From assembly GCA_949775045.1 (NCBI GenBank), contig OX459101.1, positions 4,905,465 through 4,969,464 on the forward strand: a stretch of 64,000 bases of DNA. Reading direction: 5' to 3'. This document shows, piece after piece, positions 45,801 through 55,589 of this stretch. The DNA comes from Metridium senile. Its lineage: Eukaryota; Cnidaria; Anthozoa; Actiniaria; Metridiidae. Numbering within the stretch: position 1 is the stretch's first letter; every line of letters begins with the position of its first letter. The notes beneath the pieces are model-generated. The model was given only the letters and a program-made list of their open reading frames with translations, did no database searches and was not told the DNA's origin. Both the position numbers and the translations under genes were made by a program.

Positions 45801-46367
45801 ATTTTTGATAGACCACGCAGAATGCTCAAAAATTTCGATGTTTGATGGACTATAGCCCATGCAAAATGCTTAAAAATGGCCAAAAGGGACGATTTGGGGA
45901 GGGGGGGGGGGGGGGAGGAAGGGGGGGGGGGGGGACTCCCTTCAAAAATGGATATGGGTGCTCGACGGGGATTTTTCTTGAATTATAGCCAATGTAAAAT
46001 GCTCAAATATACACCAACACGCCGATTCCTGATAGACTGATAACCATTTCATCTTGCAGTGGCAGCTGAAACGACGGCTGAGAACGCCCCCAAAAGTTCC
46101 AGTGGATTACAAAGACTCGCCGATCGTTTGAAGCGAAAGGAAGCAAGTGATAAGCAACAAGGAGAATGGCAACTTGCAGCAAGAATATTCAACAAACTTT
46201 TCTTGTTTGTTTACATGTTAGTTGTGGCGCTAACAATAGCCGGCATATTCCTACAGATTCCACAGTTGTTCGAGAACGAATCTGATTATTCTCTTGCGAC
46301 CTTCGATGGCTACAGCACCAGAAATGTTTTGAGCAAAAATCGACTTGAAGTTCACAAAAACGCCTAG
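39834..46367 (+). CDS. Cys-loop ligand-gated ion channel subunit, nicotinic acetylcholine receptor-like
   Basis: Nine coding exons: 39834-39876, 40234-40382, 41282-41326, 41803-41912, 42531-42760, 43746-44043, 45132-45237, 45312-45387, 46060-46367. All are GT-AG with matching phases, giving 454 aa. The 45-bp and 110-bp exons match the conserved exon sizes of animal nAChR genes. Features: signal peptide 1-19; loop segment SWIDTSLAWDEAEYGGI; VRWLAPLVFRSSC; Cys-loop C152-C166 with FPFDEQFC; SSEWIL; M1 about 227-251; M2 about 257-277 (GELMVVGVTLLLSLTVF) followed by VPLIGRYYS; M3 about 293-312; short cytoplasmic loop; M4 near the end after WQLAARIFNKLF. Glu beside M2 and no PAR insert suggest cation selectivity. 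The vicinal Cys pair of loop C is absent, so by itself this is a non-alpha type subunit. The ligand is unknown. Confidence 0.93.
39886..40193 (+). repeat. (TTTCC)n pentanucleotide array, about 300 bp
   Basis: Roughly 58 nearly perfect copies of ctttc in intron 1 of the Cys-loop gene, 10 bp after the exon 1 donor. It is a pure pyrimidine strand, so triplex formation is possible. The ORF on the other strand (GKERK repeats) is an artefact. Confidence 0.97.
40441..40857. mobile_element. Foldback MITE (TAGACC family), copy 2, split by a nested element
   Basis: The left arm has tagaccgtttcacagttctc and cctcagcctcgatagaatg, then atataatatattctt. The right arm has aagaatatattacacacta, tatcgaggataaggttgatc and gctgtgaaaagggcc, the inverted counterpart. 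Foldback element copy C has inserted into the right arm. It lies in intron 2 of the Cys-loop gene. Confidence 0.75.
40613..40824. mobile_element. Foldback element copy C with 13-bp target duplication
   Basis: The insert 40626-40811 is flanked by CTATCGAGGATAA at 40613-40625 and 40812-40824. It contains gaaatttgtaacaccgtaaa, the opposite arm (tttttgacggtgctagaaat) and the tail (caccgacgcagcctatacta, actcgctagtctcca). Its centre is not hammerhead-like. It is nested in a MITE arm and is therefore younger. Confidence 0.85.
41088..41240 (+). repeat. (AAAC)n with AAAG interruptions and (ATAGA)n tail
   Basis: Tetranucleotide run of acaaacaaacaaac after gaagttaaacacaaac, then atagaatagaatag. It resembles the A-rich 3' tail of a retroelement. 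It lies in intron 2 of the Cys-loop gene, 40 bp before the exon 3 acceptor region. Confidence 0.9.
42000..42240 (+). repeat. GTTG/GTTA simple repeat
   Basis: Irregular ggttggttg/gttagttag sequence in intron 4 of the Cys-loop gene. No other structure seen. Confidence 0.75.
42241..42445. mobile_element. Foldback element with ggataggggtgctcgacgg ends, copy 1
   Basis: It starts ggatagggatgctcgacg and ends cgtcgagcacccctatc. Inside are several gaccctaaaaggtacg repeats. The right flank has a C tract (42460-42479) joining the element in intron 4. Confidence 0.75.
42893..43055 (+). repeat. aagcgc/aagcac hexamer-rich dispersed repeat
   Basis: It starts cctggttttcactagcgacg, followed by multiple gcaagc hexamers, an AT-rich middle and a second block of hexamers before aaaaaagg. 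A truncated copy lies at 19950. It is in intron 5 of the Cys-loop gene. Confidence 0.6.
43141..43240. mobile_element. Foldback element with ggataggggtgctcgacgg ends, copy 2 (short)
   Basis: The ends ggataggggtgctcgacgg and ccgtcgagcacccctatcc are inverted. The centre has ccttttagggtcg and its partner. A terminal fragment of the same family (ggatatgggtgctcgacggg) sits at 45947 next to a G tract. Confidence 0.8.
44091..44281. mobile_element. MITE with TA-CAGTGGAACCCCG ends (pogo/Tigger-like), copy 1
   Basis: It starts TA-CAGTGGAACCCCGCCTTACG and ends GGATTAACGGGGTTTCACAG-TA, with internal cttaatacggccaccccg repeats. The TA target and CAGTGGAAC termini resemble pogo-type elements. It lies in intron 6 of the Cys-loop gene. 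Confidence 0.8.
45423..45614. mobile_element. MITE with TA-CAGTGGAACCTCG ends (pogo/Tigger-like), copy 2
   Basis: Nearly identical to the copy at 44091-44281 and in the same orientation. It lies in intron 8 of the Cys-loop gene, so the two copies flank exons 7 and 8. Confidence 0.85.
45896..45934 (+). repeat. G-tract
   Basis: Long G runs broken by A (gaggggggg, gaggaaggggg), followed by the ggactccctt...ctcgacggg end of the foldback family. Sequence accuracy is likely poor here. Confidence 0.8.
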
Positions 46368-46737
46368 TCCAGGCCATAAGATGCCCGTTATTCCGGCCGG
46401 CGATCTTAGGAAACTTAGGCATGTTTGAGATGCCCTCTGACAAAGGCGGAGTCTAAAACAATTTACAAAATTGAGATGCCGATGTTTGAGATGCCGATCT
46501 TGGGCAATCTTAGGGCCCATAGTAGGCCTACAAAACTTGAATTTCATGCTACAGCATTTTTCAGATTAGCTGTTCTTATAAAGTTTCTTTGAAACTTTCA
46601 TCATATAGAGTAGTATACATAGACAAAAACGTTTAGAAATTTGAAACACACACGTACATATAGGAAGGGGGTACATATTATTGAAGGAGGTAGGCAGTTT
46701 CAAAGAGCAGCAACTGAGAAGGACCGTAGACCATATG

Positions 46738-47004
46738 ACTTGAGATTATATGACTTTGAGGATAGCAACAATCATGTTTTCGAGATAAAGTGATGAGACG
46801 CGCAGAAGCATTTTGTGCAGCTTGAAGTTTGTCGATGAGATGCTTAGGGAGTCCTTGAAAGAGTACAGGATTACAATTATAATATCAAGTTTTGAAGTTA
46901 TGAGCACACGAATGAGAGTTAATTTCCTGATTCTAGTGATACCGGAGATGATTTTATCTCGAAAACATGATTGTTGCTATCCTCAAAGTCATATAATCTC
47001 AAGT
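46738..47004. mobile_element. Inverted-repeat element with 52-bp perfect arms
   Basis: The segments 46738-46789 (acttgagattatatgact...) and 46953-47004 are exact reverse complements over 52 bp. The spacer between them is about 160 bp. Downstream, aataaagtttattgtattg at 47061 looks like a retroelement tail. No coding domain was recognised. Confidence 0.85.
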
Positions 47005-47284
47005 TAGAGGGCCGTATGCTAGATAACTTTTAGTGCAGTTCATATGCATTTTCCCTCGTAAAATAAAGTTTATTGTATTGTATTGTATAGAAGGCAGACT
47101 TGCAGGTGCCTATATGATAGTTGGGGCTAAGAAGCTTAGATACAATCGCTGCTCTATATTATTTAAGTTTTTTTGTTTCTTTCGAATGATATAACTTCTA
47201 GTTAGTTATACAATTTAAAACAAAAACAAGCGAAATAATTTTACAATGTTTCGAAGTCTCTATGTCTTCATCATGCATGAATAT

Positions 47285-48062
47285 ACTATTGATAAATAAG
47301 AGGACAGACACACTGTGCATGCCTTACGCCATCATTTCACACAACACTCGTGCGGAATTGAGGGAAAGTTTGTCATCGACCGGCAAATAAATTTTTTCAT
47401 CAAAATAGGATTTTAAAAACAAGTTTATGGATAAACTATCAATGAAATTACCTTTCTGTAAATAGAAAATTGTAATAAATGTAACTATGCTGTCATGGAG
47501 TTGTTGTCGTTTTGATTTTATACGTTTTCAGTCTTTTTGGCTGATAATCAATTCTGTAGTATTTTCAGCAAAAACGTGCTCAAAATTACATTTTTAACGA
47601 ACAATACCATTCCGTTCAGGACTTATTTGAAAAGCTCAAAATGTTGTACAAAGGTTAGACATATCAAGTATTGTGTAATCTTCTGATATGATTAGTTTTT
47701 ATGTGTTTAAAATGCATTATTTTTTGAAAGGGTGAAACATGAACCCAGCTGCTTATCGGCCGTGTTTGACGTTCTTGTACTTTGACTTTTCTAACTTCAC
47801 TTAGCAGTCTCTCAAGACAAACATTGCACTGTATTTCTGTATGAAAATAAGCTTAATTCTTTTCTTTTTTTCGGCTGAAAAAAGATCATTTTCGTAAATT
47901 GTGTGATTTTCCGTAGCTTGAAAAGAAACCATTGAGTTCGATGCGTGACAAATTCGTCATTTTTCGTCATTCAACTGACGTTTTACTGTTTGTACATTTA
48001 TTTGGGTTTGTGTTGTAAAAACAAATTGCACATGGATTGTTCGTTGTCTGTCCTCTTATTGA
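47285..48062. other. Possible non-autonomous element with short inverted ends
   Basis: The sequence aagaggacagacacac near 47300 is mirrored by tgtctgtcctctt near 48046. The roughly 750 bp between show no coding domain. Weak evidence. Confidence 0.3.
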
Positions 48063-48071
48063 CACACTCTT

Positions 48072-48157
48072 GACGTCATAAAATGTTCAAAACTTTGCAG
48101 TGAAACCCTTCGCTACGCTCGTGGTTCCACTTGAGTTTTGAACATTTTATGACGTAG
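48072..48157. mobile_element. Short foldback with TGACGTCATAAAATGTTC arms
   Basis: The left arm gacgtcataaaatgttcaaa and right arm tttgaacattttatgacgta are inverted around a 35-bp centre. It is a small MITE-like hairpin. Confidence 0.7.
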
Positions 48158-49089
48158 TGATAGCGAATACCGGCTTTGCAAACATCAGGTCAAAGAACAT
48201 AGCGATCATTTTCAGCGGGAACGAGTTAAAAACATGACAAACTAACGAAGCCTAAGTTGAAATAATTATTGCCATAAATATACTAAACATTATAAAGACA
48301 CTAACTCCTATAAACATTAATGCCAAAACGAGGTTAACATCGATCAAAAATATACTTGTTTTGTTGTTTCTTGAATCTTTGGACTCGAACACGTGAAGCA
48401 GATTCCAATATGGCGCATAAACGCCTTCTTGGGGCCTTCTTGTTGTACGACAAGTCTCTGGCATTTTTGATCAGCAACAGAACATATTATGCCTCCTCCG
48501 CAGGCAATCCTTTCCCTTTTCTTTCCCTCTCATGGAACCCCTTTGTCATTTGAAGCCCAATAAAAGAAAAAACAAACAAAAACGGAGCGGAGACGCCTGC
48601 GGAGAAGACTAAGAACATATCATTACCGGACAATCTATTGTTTATCATATATAGTTTTTCGTCATGTGGTAAAGTTGTCAACATCGAGTAATAATGAGTT
48701 CTACGTGTTCACGATTCAGATGTTTTGACTGTAATAGATACTCGTATTTTTTTGAAAGTGCATGGTCAAATTGGACTCGCCTAATTATAAGGCTCATCTA
48801 ATTTTGAAAATTAATTACTAATTAATTAGAAATTGTACTCAAGATCGTGCGATTTCCTATACTAATTTTAAATAGATTATCATTAAAAATGAATGCCATA
48901 TATTGATTAAACAGAAAAATTTCGATTCCCCAGGGGAACACATCATACCCTGAGTACCAGAGTAAGTTTATTTTCTACTTGCTTTTTAGCGTTTGCAAAT
49001 TTGATGGTTTGTGATGCAACGAGAATTAAACTTCTAAGTTTCTAGATAAAAACATCACAATCCAATCTTAATTTAAGTGTTAACTCGTC

Positions 49090-49400
49090 TTATCATATCC
49101 AGGTGATTTCGCGCGCGCACTTCAGGTTAGTATAAGCCAATCAGAAGTATTTCTGTCGCATCGCCAACAGTTCCAAGATGGCGTCGTTCGTGAGAGTTGT
49201 TTCCCGTGTTAACCCTCGATAAATACATCCTTAAAATAACTTTACATTTAAACGTTATATGTTACTTGGACAATAAAACTTCACTGCTGCTCTATCAGGG
49301 ATAAAGAAGAATAAAAACAAAACGCAAATTCCTAAAAGTAACCGAAATTGTTTTTGTCTCGAGCCGCCATTTTGGAACTAATCGTTTTGACAAACAATCC
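49090..49400. promoter_or_regulatory. Promoter-like CpG-containing segment with YY1-type motifs
   Basis: It contains cgcgcgcgc at about 49111, ccaagatggcgtcg at about 49173 (YY1-like, same context as the kaptin start) and gccgccattttgg at about 49363 on the opposite strand. The ATG there opens only a 14-codon frame ending at 49220. No following exon was recognised. Confidence 0.3.
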
Positions 49401-49429
49401 TTTGCGCGCTTCGAAGGGAGATCACCTGG

Positions 49430-49505
49430 ATACACCTATTTTAATAATCGTTTTCGTAATCAAAGCTACAGTCCACACTCTGAAGCCTGCAAAGGATGTC
49501 GGTTA
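49430..49505 (+). repeat. Dispersed repeat with ctacagtccacactctgaag core
   Basis: The block tacacctatttt...aatcaaagctacagtccac...gcaaaggatgtcggt also occurs at 60960, 61790 and, inverted, 62018-62092. It is a family of arms from TA-ended foldback elements. Confidence 0.75.
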
Positions 49506-49800
49506 CATGGACTTCATTTGTGATTCCTTGTTTTGATTTCATATTGTATTTTATCATTTAATAATGAAAATTAAAGGAATTAAAGAAAATTAAAGTCACG
49601 ACGTTTCGGTCTCATCATGAAACCATCATTGAACCATCACAATTCCTTGAATTTTCATTATTACAGTAAGTCAATATCTCAATCATTATTGGTTATTTTA
49701 TCATTATAATATTATATCCTGTAGAAAGGGCAAACTTAATTTGAAGCCTCGCTCTGTTGTGTTTTGCCACTTATTCACGTATTTATTCAGTTAGTAATAA

Positions 49801-50004
49801 TAAAGGCCCGGACAAACGGTTTCAACATTTGCTTCAACATCCATTCGATTTTTTTGAATGGCAATGTTTCAACATCAATTCATCATCGATTCAACACGTT
49901 TCAACAATATGTTGAAAGCGTTTAAACATTGCCGTTCAACAAAATCGAACGAATGTTGAAGCAAATGCTGAAGCAAATGTTGAAACCGTTTGTCCGGGCC
50001 TTTA
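49801..50004. mobile_element. MITE with TAAAGGCCCGGACAAACGG arms
   Basis: The ends taaaggcccggacaaacggt and accgtttgtccgggccttta are inverted over about 36 bp. The centre is rich in ttcaacat/atgttgaa. Confidence 0.9.
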
Positions 50005-50439
50005 TTCTTAATATTTTTTTTTGTATTATATATTTTTTTTAAGGTGGAAGTGTTTAAATAAATAAAAAAGAAATAAAGCGGGACCATTAGGACATTAGGT
50101 ATATTCTGTCGTGCAATTTGTTTTGGTTCAGGATGTTGATTTTTGCCTTGGAGGATGTGCAGGATTTATCTTGCCACTTTGCGTTATATTTCCGTCTTCC
50201 ATTTGATTGTTGATGTTGTACATGATAGTTTTGTTTGTCAAGGTTAAAGCTGTGATCGATATTTTTAATTTGCAATTTGTGATTTGTAATAATATAGCAA
50301 ACTCTATTCGAACAGTGACACTTTTCTGATATTACATTCTTATAATCTTTTATTTTATTCATATATATATTGATAATTGTATACTACAGCGCTTGTGATA
50401 ATTTTTATTGATCTCAATTTTTATAAATCATTAAATCAT

Positions 50440-50522
50440 TATCATTATTATTATTAATATTATCATTATTATTGTTATTGTTATTATTATTATTATTTTT
50501 TTTATTTTTATTGTTATTGTTA

Positions 50523-50577
<55 letters not shown>
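50440..50577 (+). repeat. (TTA)n/(TTG)n trinucleotide array
   Basis: Long attattatt run with ttgttattg interruptions. The poly-N and poly-I ORFs on the minus strand are artefacts. Confidence 0.95.
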
Positions 50578-50578
<1 letters not shown>

Positions 50579-51070
50579 TTGTGCTCCGACGAAGGATTTG
50601 CGTATAGACAGTGTAAACAATTTAACTTATTTCTAGTAGCTTCTAGTGTTGATTTGTAGGTTGGAATCATTATATAATCAAGTAAGAGTCATCAGCCTTT
50701 TTTCAGATTATTTTTATTAGGTTTTTTTTGGCCGTTGTAGTGACGATATCAAACATTCTGTAACATAACTGAAGATGGACGCTGAGCCCGAAACATCGGA
50801 TTAAATAATCTAAAAAAAGGTTGATGACTCCACTCTCACGTGCAAAATTATTCACATAAATTAAATTATCTGCGTTCTTTGTAAGCTAACCCCATTACTG
50901 TTATTATTCTTTGATAATGGAGCGTAATGGCTCCGAAACGTCAGAACAAGAATATTATATCCTTATTCAGTCTCTTTTTTACTACTTTATGTGTTTCAAA
51001 AATCGTTAAGTTTCTCATAAGACTCTTACTTGAATATATAATTTGACTTATGTTGATATAAGAAAGGCGT

Positions 51071-52129
51071 CTAATCCGTCGTCTTATCAATCGACAAAAG
51101 TTGTGGATTCTCTGTTCTCTCATTCTGCACCATCCCATTCGATTTCATTTGTTTCAATTCCATTCCACCTCCATAAGTTGTTAACGGAGTTTCTCTAGTT
51201 AATGCGGGTTTGCAAATACTTTTAAATGCATCTCGAAATGATTTGATAAATATGAAATAGATAATGGGGTTCGCAGCTGAATTAAAAGTGATCGATAAAG
51301 TCGCGAAATCTCCGAATGTCAGCCAATATGACAATACGAAGAAATCATCCAAGATGTATATAATGTTGGGGACTCCACAGAATATGAAAAACGCTAGTGT
51401 GACAATTATTACAACTAGTATCACCCACTGTCTTCCTCTGTTTCTAGCCCTCTGAGCTTCAGCCTGTAGACCTGCAGTTACTTTGGCTTTTCTTATAGCA
51501 TGAATAACTCTAGAATAGAGCACTATAATCATAATGGCAGTGATTACAAATTGAAGTGTCACGTATGATATAAGGAACGCTCTGTAATGAAATCCTGGAT
51601 ATTTTTTCATATAACATAAGCCTTCTTCAGTCGAGTACTTAGACAAGACAAAACCGTGAGTTAGAAAACCTATGCCCCATAGCCACGAAAAAGGAAGGAT
51701 CCATTTTAGTCTCTCCTTTGTAATTCCGCTATCGACCCTTGATAGAGGATGAACAATCGCTTTGTAGCGTTCGTAGGCGATTATAACAAGAAGCAAAGGC
51801 GAAATGGACACACTACCCCAGAAGGAAGTCTTCACTTTACAGAGCACTTCACCTGCTATGGCAGTACGGTTGTATAGCTGTTCTTGAGCCACTGCAGTTC
51901 CAAACAGACCTGAGTTGTCATCCAAGATGGTCTTACAAATCGCAATGATGGAGAGGATAGCGTCTACTACAGCGAGATTTAAGAGTAAATAATTCATTGA
52001 GGTTTTCATCGATTTTACGCGAAGAATTACATGGCAGACTAAGCTGTTTCCCACGATGGATATCAGAGCGATAACTAAGCAAGAGATACTGAGAACCACT
52101 TCTCTTGTTTCAGCCATTCTGGATAACAA
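51071..52129 (-). CDS. Class A GPCR, neuropeptide-receptor-like orphan
   Basis: An intronless 352-aa seven-transmembrane receptor. Landmarks: TM1 Asn28 (VGNSL), TM2 Asp56 (LAVVDA), TM3 Cys97 with ERY at 120-122, partner Cys172 in the second extracellular loop, TM6 FCGVP (250-254), TM7 NPIIY (287-291), then helix 8 and a 50-residue tail. It has ERY rather than NRY, and Gly252 replaces the usual TM6 toggle Trp. An N-glycosylation sequon NRT lies at 87. The next Met, at position 5, could also serve as start. A possible TATA-like tatatag lies about 30 bp upstream on the minus strand. It couples to G proteins at the plasma membrane; ligand unknown. It is unlike the two melatonin-like receptors in this window. 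Confidence 0.92.
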   Translation of the reverse strand: MLSRMAETREVVLSISCLVIALISIVGNSLVCHVILRVKSMKTSMNYLLLNLAVVDAILSIIAICKTILDDNSGLFGTAVAQEQLYNRTAIAGEVLCKVKTSFWGSVSISPLLLVIIAYERYKAIVHPLSRVDSGITKERLKWILPFSWLWGIGFLTHGFVLSKYSTEEGLCYMKKYPGFHYRAFLISYVTLQFVITAIMIIVLYSRVIHAIRKAKVTAGLQAEAQRARNRGRQWVILVVIIVTLAFFIFCGVPNIIYILDDFFVLSYWLTFGDFATLSITFNSAANPIIYFIFIKSFRDAFKSICKPALTRETPLTTYGGGMELKQMKSNGMVQNERTENPQLLSIDKTTD

Positions 52130-52479
52130 CTAATAACATTTGCTAGGTACTCTAACTATATATGAGTTTTTCTCGGTATTGTTTATCATAGTCAGGCTGC
52201 CAGAGCGGAAAGAAATCAGACATTTAATGTCGGTCTCTATTATATGTGGCGTTGAAACACTAGAACTATAAGAGTTTTGGTGGTACATATTTATATGTAA
52301 TTATTGCTCATAACCTGTTCAAATATAAGAGTTAATCTATACTGAGACTGATATTCATTGAAGTGACAGGTGTTTGTGCTGATTAAAATATCACATCTCT
52401 CAAAGTGTAAGATGTTATCTGTCACATCTTAGGCACATTCAATTTAATCAGTCAAGCAAATGCACATTTAGTCATTCAT

Positions 52480-52880
52480 GAATAATCAGTTACTCAGCCA
52501 ACCAACCGATCAACAAACCAACCAATCAACAAATCATTCGATAAATAAATCAATGGATCATTCAATCAGTGAATTAACCAACCCAACCCAACCCAACCCA
52601 ACCCAACCCAACCCAACCCAACCCAACAACCAATCAACTAACCAATCAACTAAGCAAATCAATCGATCGTTCAATCACTGAATCAACCAACCGACCAACC
52701 ATCCAACCAACCATGAACTAACGATCAAATAAACTATCTAAAATAATAAACAATTCAATCTATTAACAAACCAACCGACAAACCTTTACCAACAAACAAA
52801 TCAACCAACAAATCAATGAATCAACCAACCAACCAGCATATCAATCAAAATCAATCATTCAATCAATCAAAGAGTTAGTC
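52480..52880 (+). repeat. AACC/AATC simple repeats with an (AACCC)n core
   Basis: Irregular accaaccaatcaatc sequence containing about ten perfect acccaaccca units at 52577-52627. The ORF across it (NPTQP repeats) is an artefact. Confidence 0.9.
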
Positions 52881-52894
52881 AGACTTCTTTTCTA

Positions 52895-53400
52895 CTTAAT
52901 ATATTCAATTCAATTCAATTCAATTCATCTTTATTTACTACATATATTTACAATTTTATTTAACAATATTTAATTGAAACAGATTCAATAGTAGTAGCTA
53001 ACTGTAATATCTTAATTATATTCTAATTATTGGTCATACTAACTTTGATTTAAGTTTGACAATGAATGAATACTCTTATCTGATGCAATTCAAAGAAAAT
53101 TAAAAAAAAGTATTTTTTCGTTTTGGCGTACGTGTGAAAGATATAAATTAAGTTAGGAATGTATGCCCAATGAAACCAATCTACCATGACTACAAAATCT
53201 TTTGAAGTCTCATCAAAAACAATTTCAAAAACAATTCAAATACATCTCTTTATGTTGAATCGTTATAATAATTTAGGATTGCTGTTTTATAAATCTAAAG
53301 ACACAAAATATATTATTAGTATTCCTGAATATATTAACTATAGAGCAGATTATTATCTTATTAATTTAATTTGCTGACGTTGTCAAGGCAATAAATTACA
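52895..53400 (-). mobile_element. Possible retroelement 3' end, minus orientation
   Basis: Read on the minus strand, aataaagatgaattgaattg with repeated attga looks like the microsatellite tail of a LINE. The adjoining AT-rich sequence shows no coding domain. Weak evidence. Confidence 0.35.
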
Positions 53401-53891
53401 ATATAATTGTTATCAAAATAAAGGGCTACTTATTGAATGCGTGATGTTTTTAATCACACTTGAGAGATCTTGAGATTTTAATCTCCATGGACCTTATTTG
53501 TGTATTCTACATTTGCACTAATACAGCTCTGGTGGGATTCCTGTGGAAGCGAGGCGATAAGGCTTGGGTAAAAGAGAATGTTTTCGTCTCCAATTCCCCT
53601 CTTAACACAGGGAACCCAATTTCAAAGATTGTTTTTTAATGATATTTTTAATGATATACCCACTAGGTTATTTTATATTAATTGCACGTATGTCTTCTCT
53701 TCTGAACTATATTGAACGCACCCTTACACTGGACGAAAAAAAAACGGATTAACTCCTGTGATGTGTAGTAAATATGTTGTAATTACAATATTCACACACA
53801 TTTGTACATATTTGCACTGACGCTAACATTTTCTTCGCACCATATTCACACCTAGGTCTCATAATAAGTTTACATAGGGAATACAACATCT

Positions 53892-53960
53892 TCGTTCCCA
53901 GGGCCCTCTCCCGTTTGCTTTTGGGTGGGGCGGGGAAAAAAGGAGAGGGCCCTGGAACGA
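53892..53960. repeat. Short inverted repeat, cgttcccagggccctctcc
   Basis: The sequence cgttcccagggccctctcc and its partner ggagagggccctggaacg are 30 bp apart. A GC-rich hairpin in AT-rich DNA, probably a small MITE. Confidence 0.7.
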
Positions 53961-54039
53961 GGTTGGGAATGCAAAACAATAATATTATCCCGGCTAGCAC
54001 GGACAACTTGTTTTCATAATATCAGGCCTAAAACAAACA

Positions 54040-54318
54040 CCTACCACCCCTCCCTCCTTAAATCATTTTCTTAATTTTTTTGTTCTATATCTTTTGATCT
54101 TTTACCGTAAATTACAAGGTTAATTGCACCGCTGCTTTACAACAAATACTTGCCACCCCTCGCCCTTAAATTGTTTTTCATAGATTTTGTTCCGAATATT
54201 CTGCTGTTTTAGCGATATGCATGAATTGTTCGCATGGCCTCTTTTCTGAATGATCTGTTCAGTGCACCGTAAATGACAAGGTTTATCTCAGCACTGCTTT
54301 ACAACAAATACTTGCCAC
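54040..54318 (-). pseudogene. Two decayed tandem copies of the 3' end of the adjacent GPCR
   Basis: The segment 54150-54310 repeats the 3' end of the receptor gene at 54340 with a 161-bp period. On the minus strand it encodes KYLL, a stop, SSAEINLVIYGALNRSFRK, EAMRTI, compared with KYLWYCSAAINPIIYGALNR in the gene. A further, partly deleted copy lies at about 54040-54149. Only TM7 and helix 8 are represented, so these are partial duplications, not receptors. Confidence 0.85.
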
Positions 54319-54339
54319 CCCTCCCCCTTGATTGTTTTT

Positions 54340-55338
54340 TCAAAGATTTTGTTCCGAATATTCTGTTCTTTTAGCGATATTAATTGTTCGCATGGCCTCT
54401 TTTCTGAATGATCTGTTCAGTGCACCGTAAATTATAGGGTTGATTGCAGCGCTGCAATACCATAAATACTTATACAGTAGATAAACCCACCGAGAAAGAG
54501 AACCAGGCTTTGCCCTAGAAGTATTGACAAACTCTATTACCAGTACAGGAATCCAACAGAGTGTAAACCCGAGAACTATAGTCAGCAGTAGCCGTGTAAT
54601 GTTGATTTCTTCTACGGTTAACTCGGTAGTGCTTGACCCATTTGTATTTTGTAGAGAGGGGAAGACTGTGGCTGAATGGCGACGAACTTTGATTAAGATT
54701 TTTAGATAGCAGATGATGATGGCCGCCATTGGTAAAGCTACAAATGGTACTAGATGCAACGCAGTGAAGATCTTGTTGGCGTTTTGTGAGCTGAATGTCA
54801 TGAAACAGCTTGATCTTTGTGGATAGAATCTGAACGAAGCCCATCCGCTAACTACAGGAAGAATCACCATCACTATCACCATTCCCCATACGCTAGCTAT
54901 CATACAAGTCGATTTATTTACAGTAAACCAGTTACGGTACGACTGTGGACGCACAATCCTGAAATACCTGTTCAAAGCCATGAGAGCTACTGTTGAAGAT
55001 GATACGAAGGCTAAAATCAACACAACTGAGCCTTGAATGTTACAAACTACGCTCCCAAAAGGCCATCTTGAAGTAACTAAAACTCCGAATGAGAAAGGCA
55101 TGACTGTTAGCGCCATGAACACATCTGTGATAGCCAATGATAGTATATACATATTGGTGATGGTATGGAGGAGAGGACGTTTGAACATCACCCAGCAGAT
55201 GATTGTGTTTCCAATCAAAGATATGACATTAACAAGAAGAACTAGTCCAGACTCGATTGCTACGGCTGGCAGGCTTCGGCTTTGCAGCTCAAGTAAATAT
55301 TTTTCAATGTCTTTGGAGTCGTCGATGCTTTCGTTCAT
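54340..55338 (-). CDS. Class A GPCR, melatonin-receptor-like
   Basis: An intronless 332-aa receptor. Landmarks: Asn44 (LIGNT), Asp72 (AITDV), Cys99 in TM3, NRY at 123-125, Cys178 in the second extracellular loop, CWIP at 261-264, NPIIY at 300-304, helix 8 NRSFRKE. N-glycosylation sequons lie in the N-terminus (NES) and in the third loop region (NGS, NIT). NRY instead of DRY, together with TM3 and TM6 texture, resembles the melatonin/opsin-like group expanded in anthozoans. The ligand cannot be assigned. A minisatellite starts about 250 bp upstream and two decayed 3'-end copies lie just downstream, so the locus is prone to duplication. Confidence 0.93.
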   Translation of the reverse strand: MNESIDDSKDIEKYLLELQSRSLPAVAIESGLVLLVNVISLIGNTIICWVMFKRPLLHTITNMYILSLAITDVFMALTVMPFSFGVLVTSRWPFGSVVCNIQGSVVLILAFVSSSTVALMALNRYFRIVRPQSYRNWFTVNKSTCMIASVWGMVIVMVILPVVSGWASFRFYPQRSSCFMTFSSQNANKIFTALHLVPFVALPMAAIIICYLKILIKVRRHSATVFPSLQNTNGSSTTELTVEEINITRLLLTIVLGFTLCWIPVLVIEFVNTSRAKPGSLSRWVYLLYKYLWYCSAAINPIIYGALNRSFRKEAMRTINIAKRTEYSEQNL

Positions 55339-55589
55339 TTTGTTGTGTCTAGCTTAGCTTCGTGTTGCTGGCGTTTTCTTGATCGCAGTCTTGTTTTGAC
55401 CAAATTGATCGTTATTCTAATTCCAGATTGAAATAGAAGATCGGCTGTCCTTCTCAGTATTAATTAGCTGGTGCACTTTATTTCTTCGCTCGTTTACGTT
55501 TGTGTATTTCCTCACAATGAGAATTGAAGTAGCCTTTGAAGACCGAAGCGTCAGTATGCGCTATAGCTATAATTGCGGCTTATGTATCA

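Noticed and set aside
46189..46547. Two minus-strand ORFs of 84 and 98 aa
   Set aside because: They overlap the last exon of the channel gene in antisense and show no domain.
50414..50670. Poly-Asn and poly-Ile ORFs
   Set aside because: They translate a TTA trinucleotide array.
52478..52681. NPTQP-repeat ORF
   Set aside because: It translates (AACCC)n and related simple repeats.
53749..54006. 85-aa minus-strand ORF with an apparent signal peptide
   Set aside because: It crosses a GC-rich inverted repeat and has no recognisable family; the hydrophobic start is likely chance.
54515..55357. ORFs on both strands overlapping the GPCR
   Set aside because: They are shadow frames of the clear seven-transmembrane receptor.
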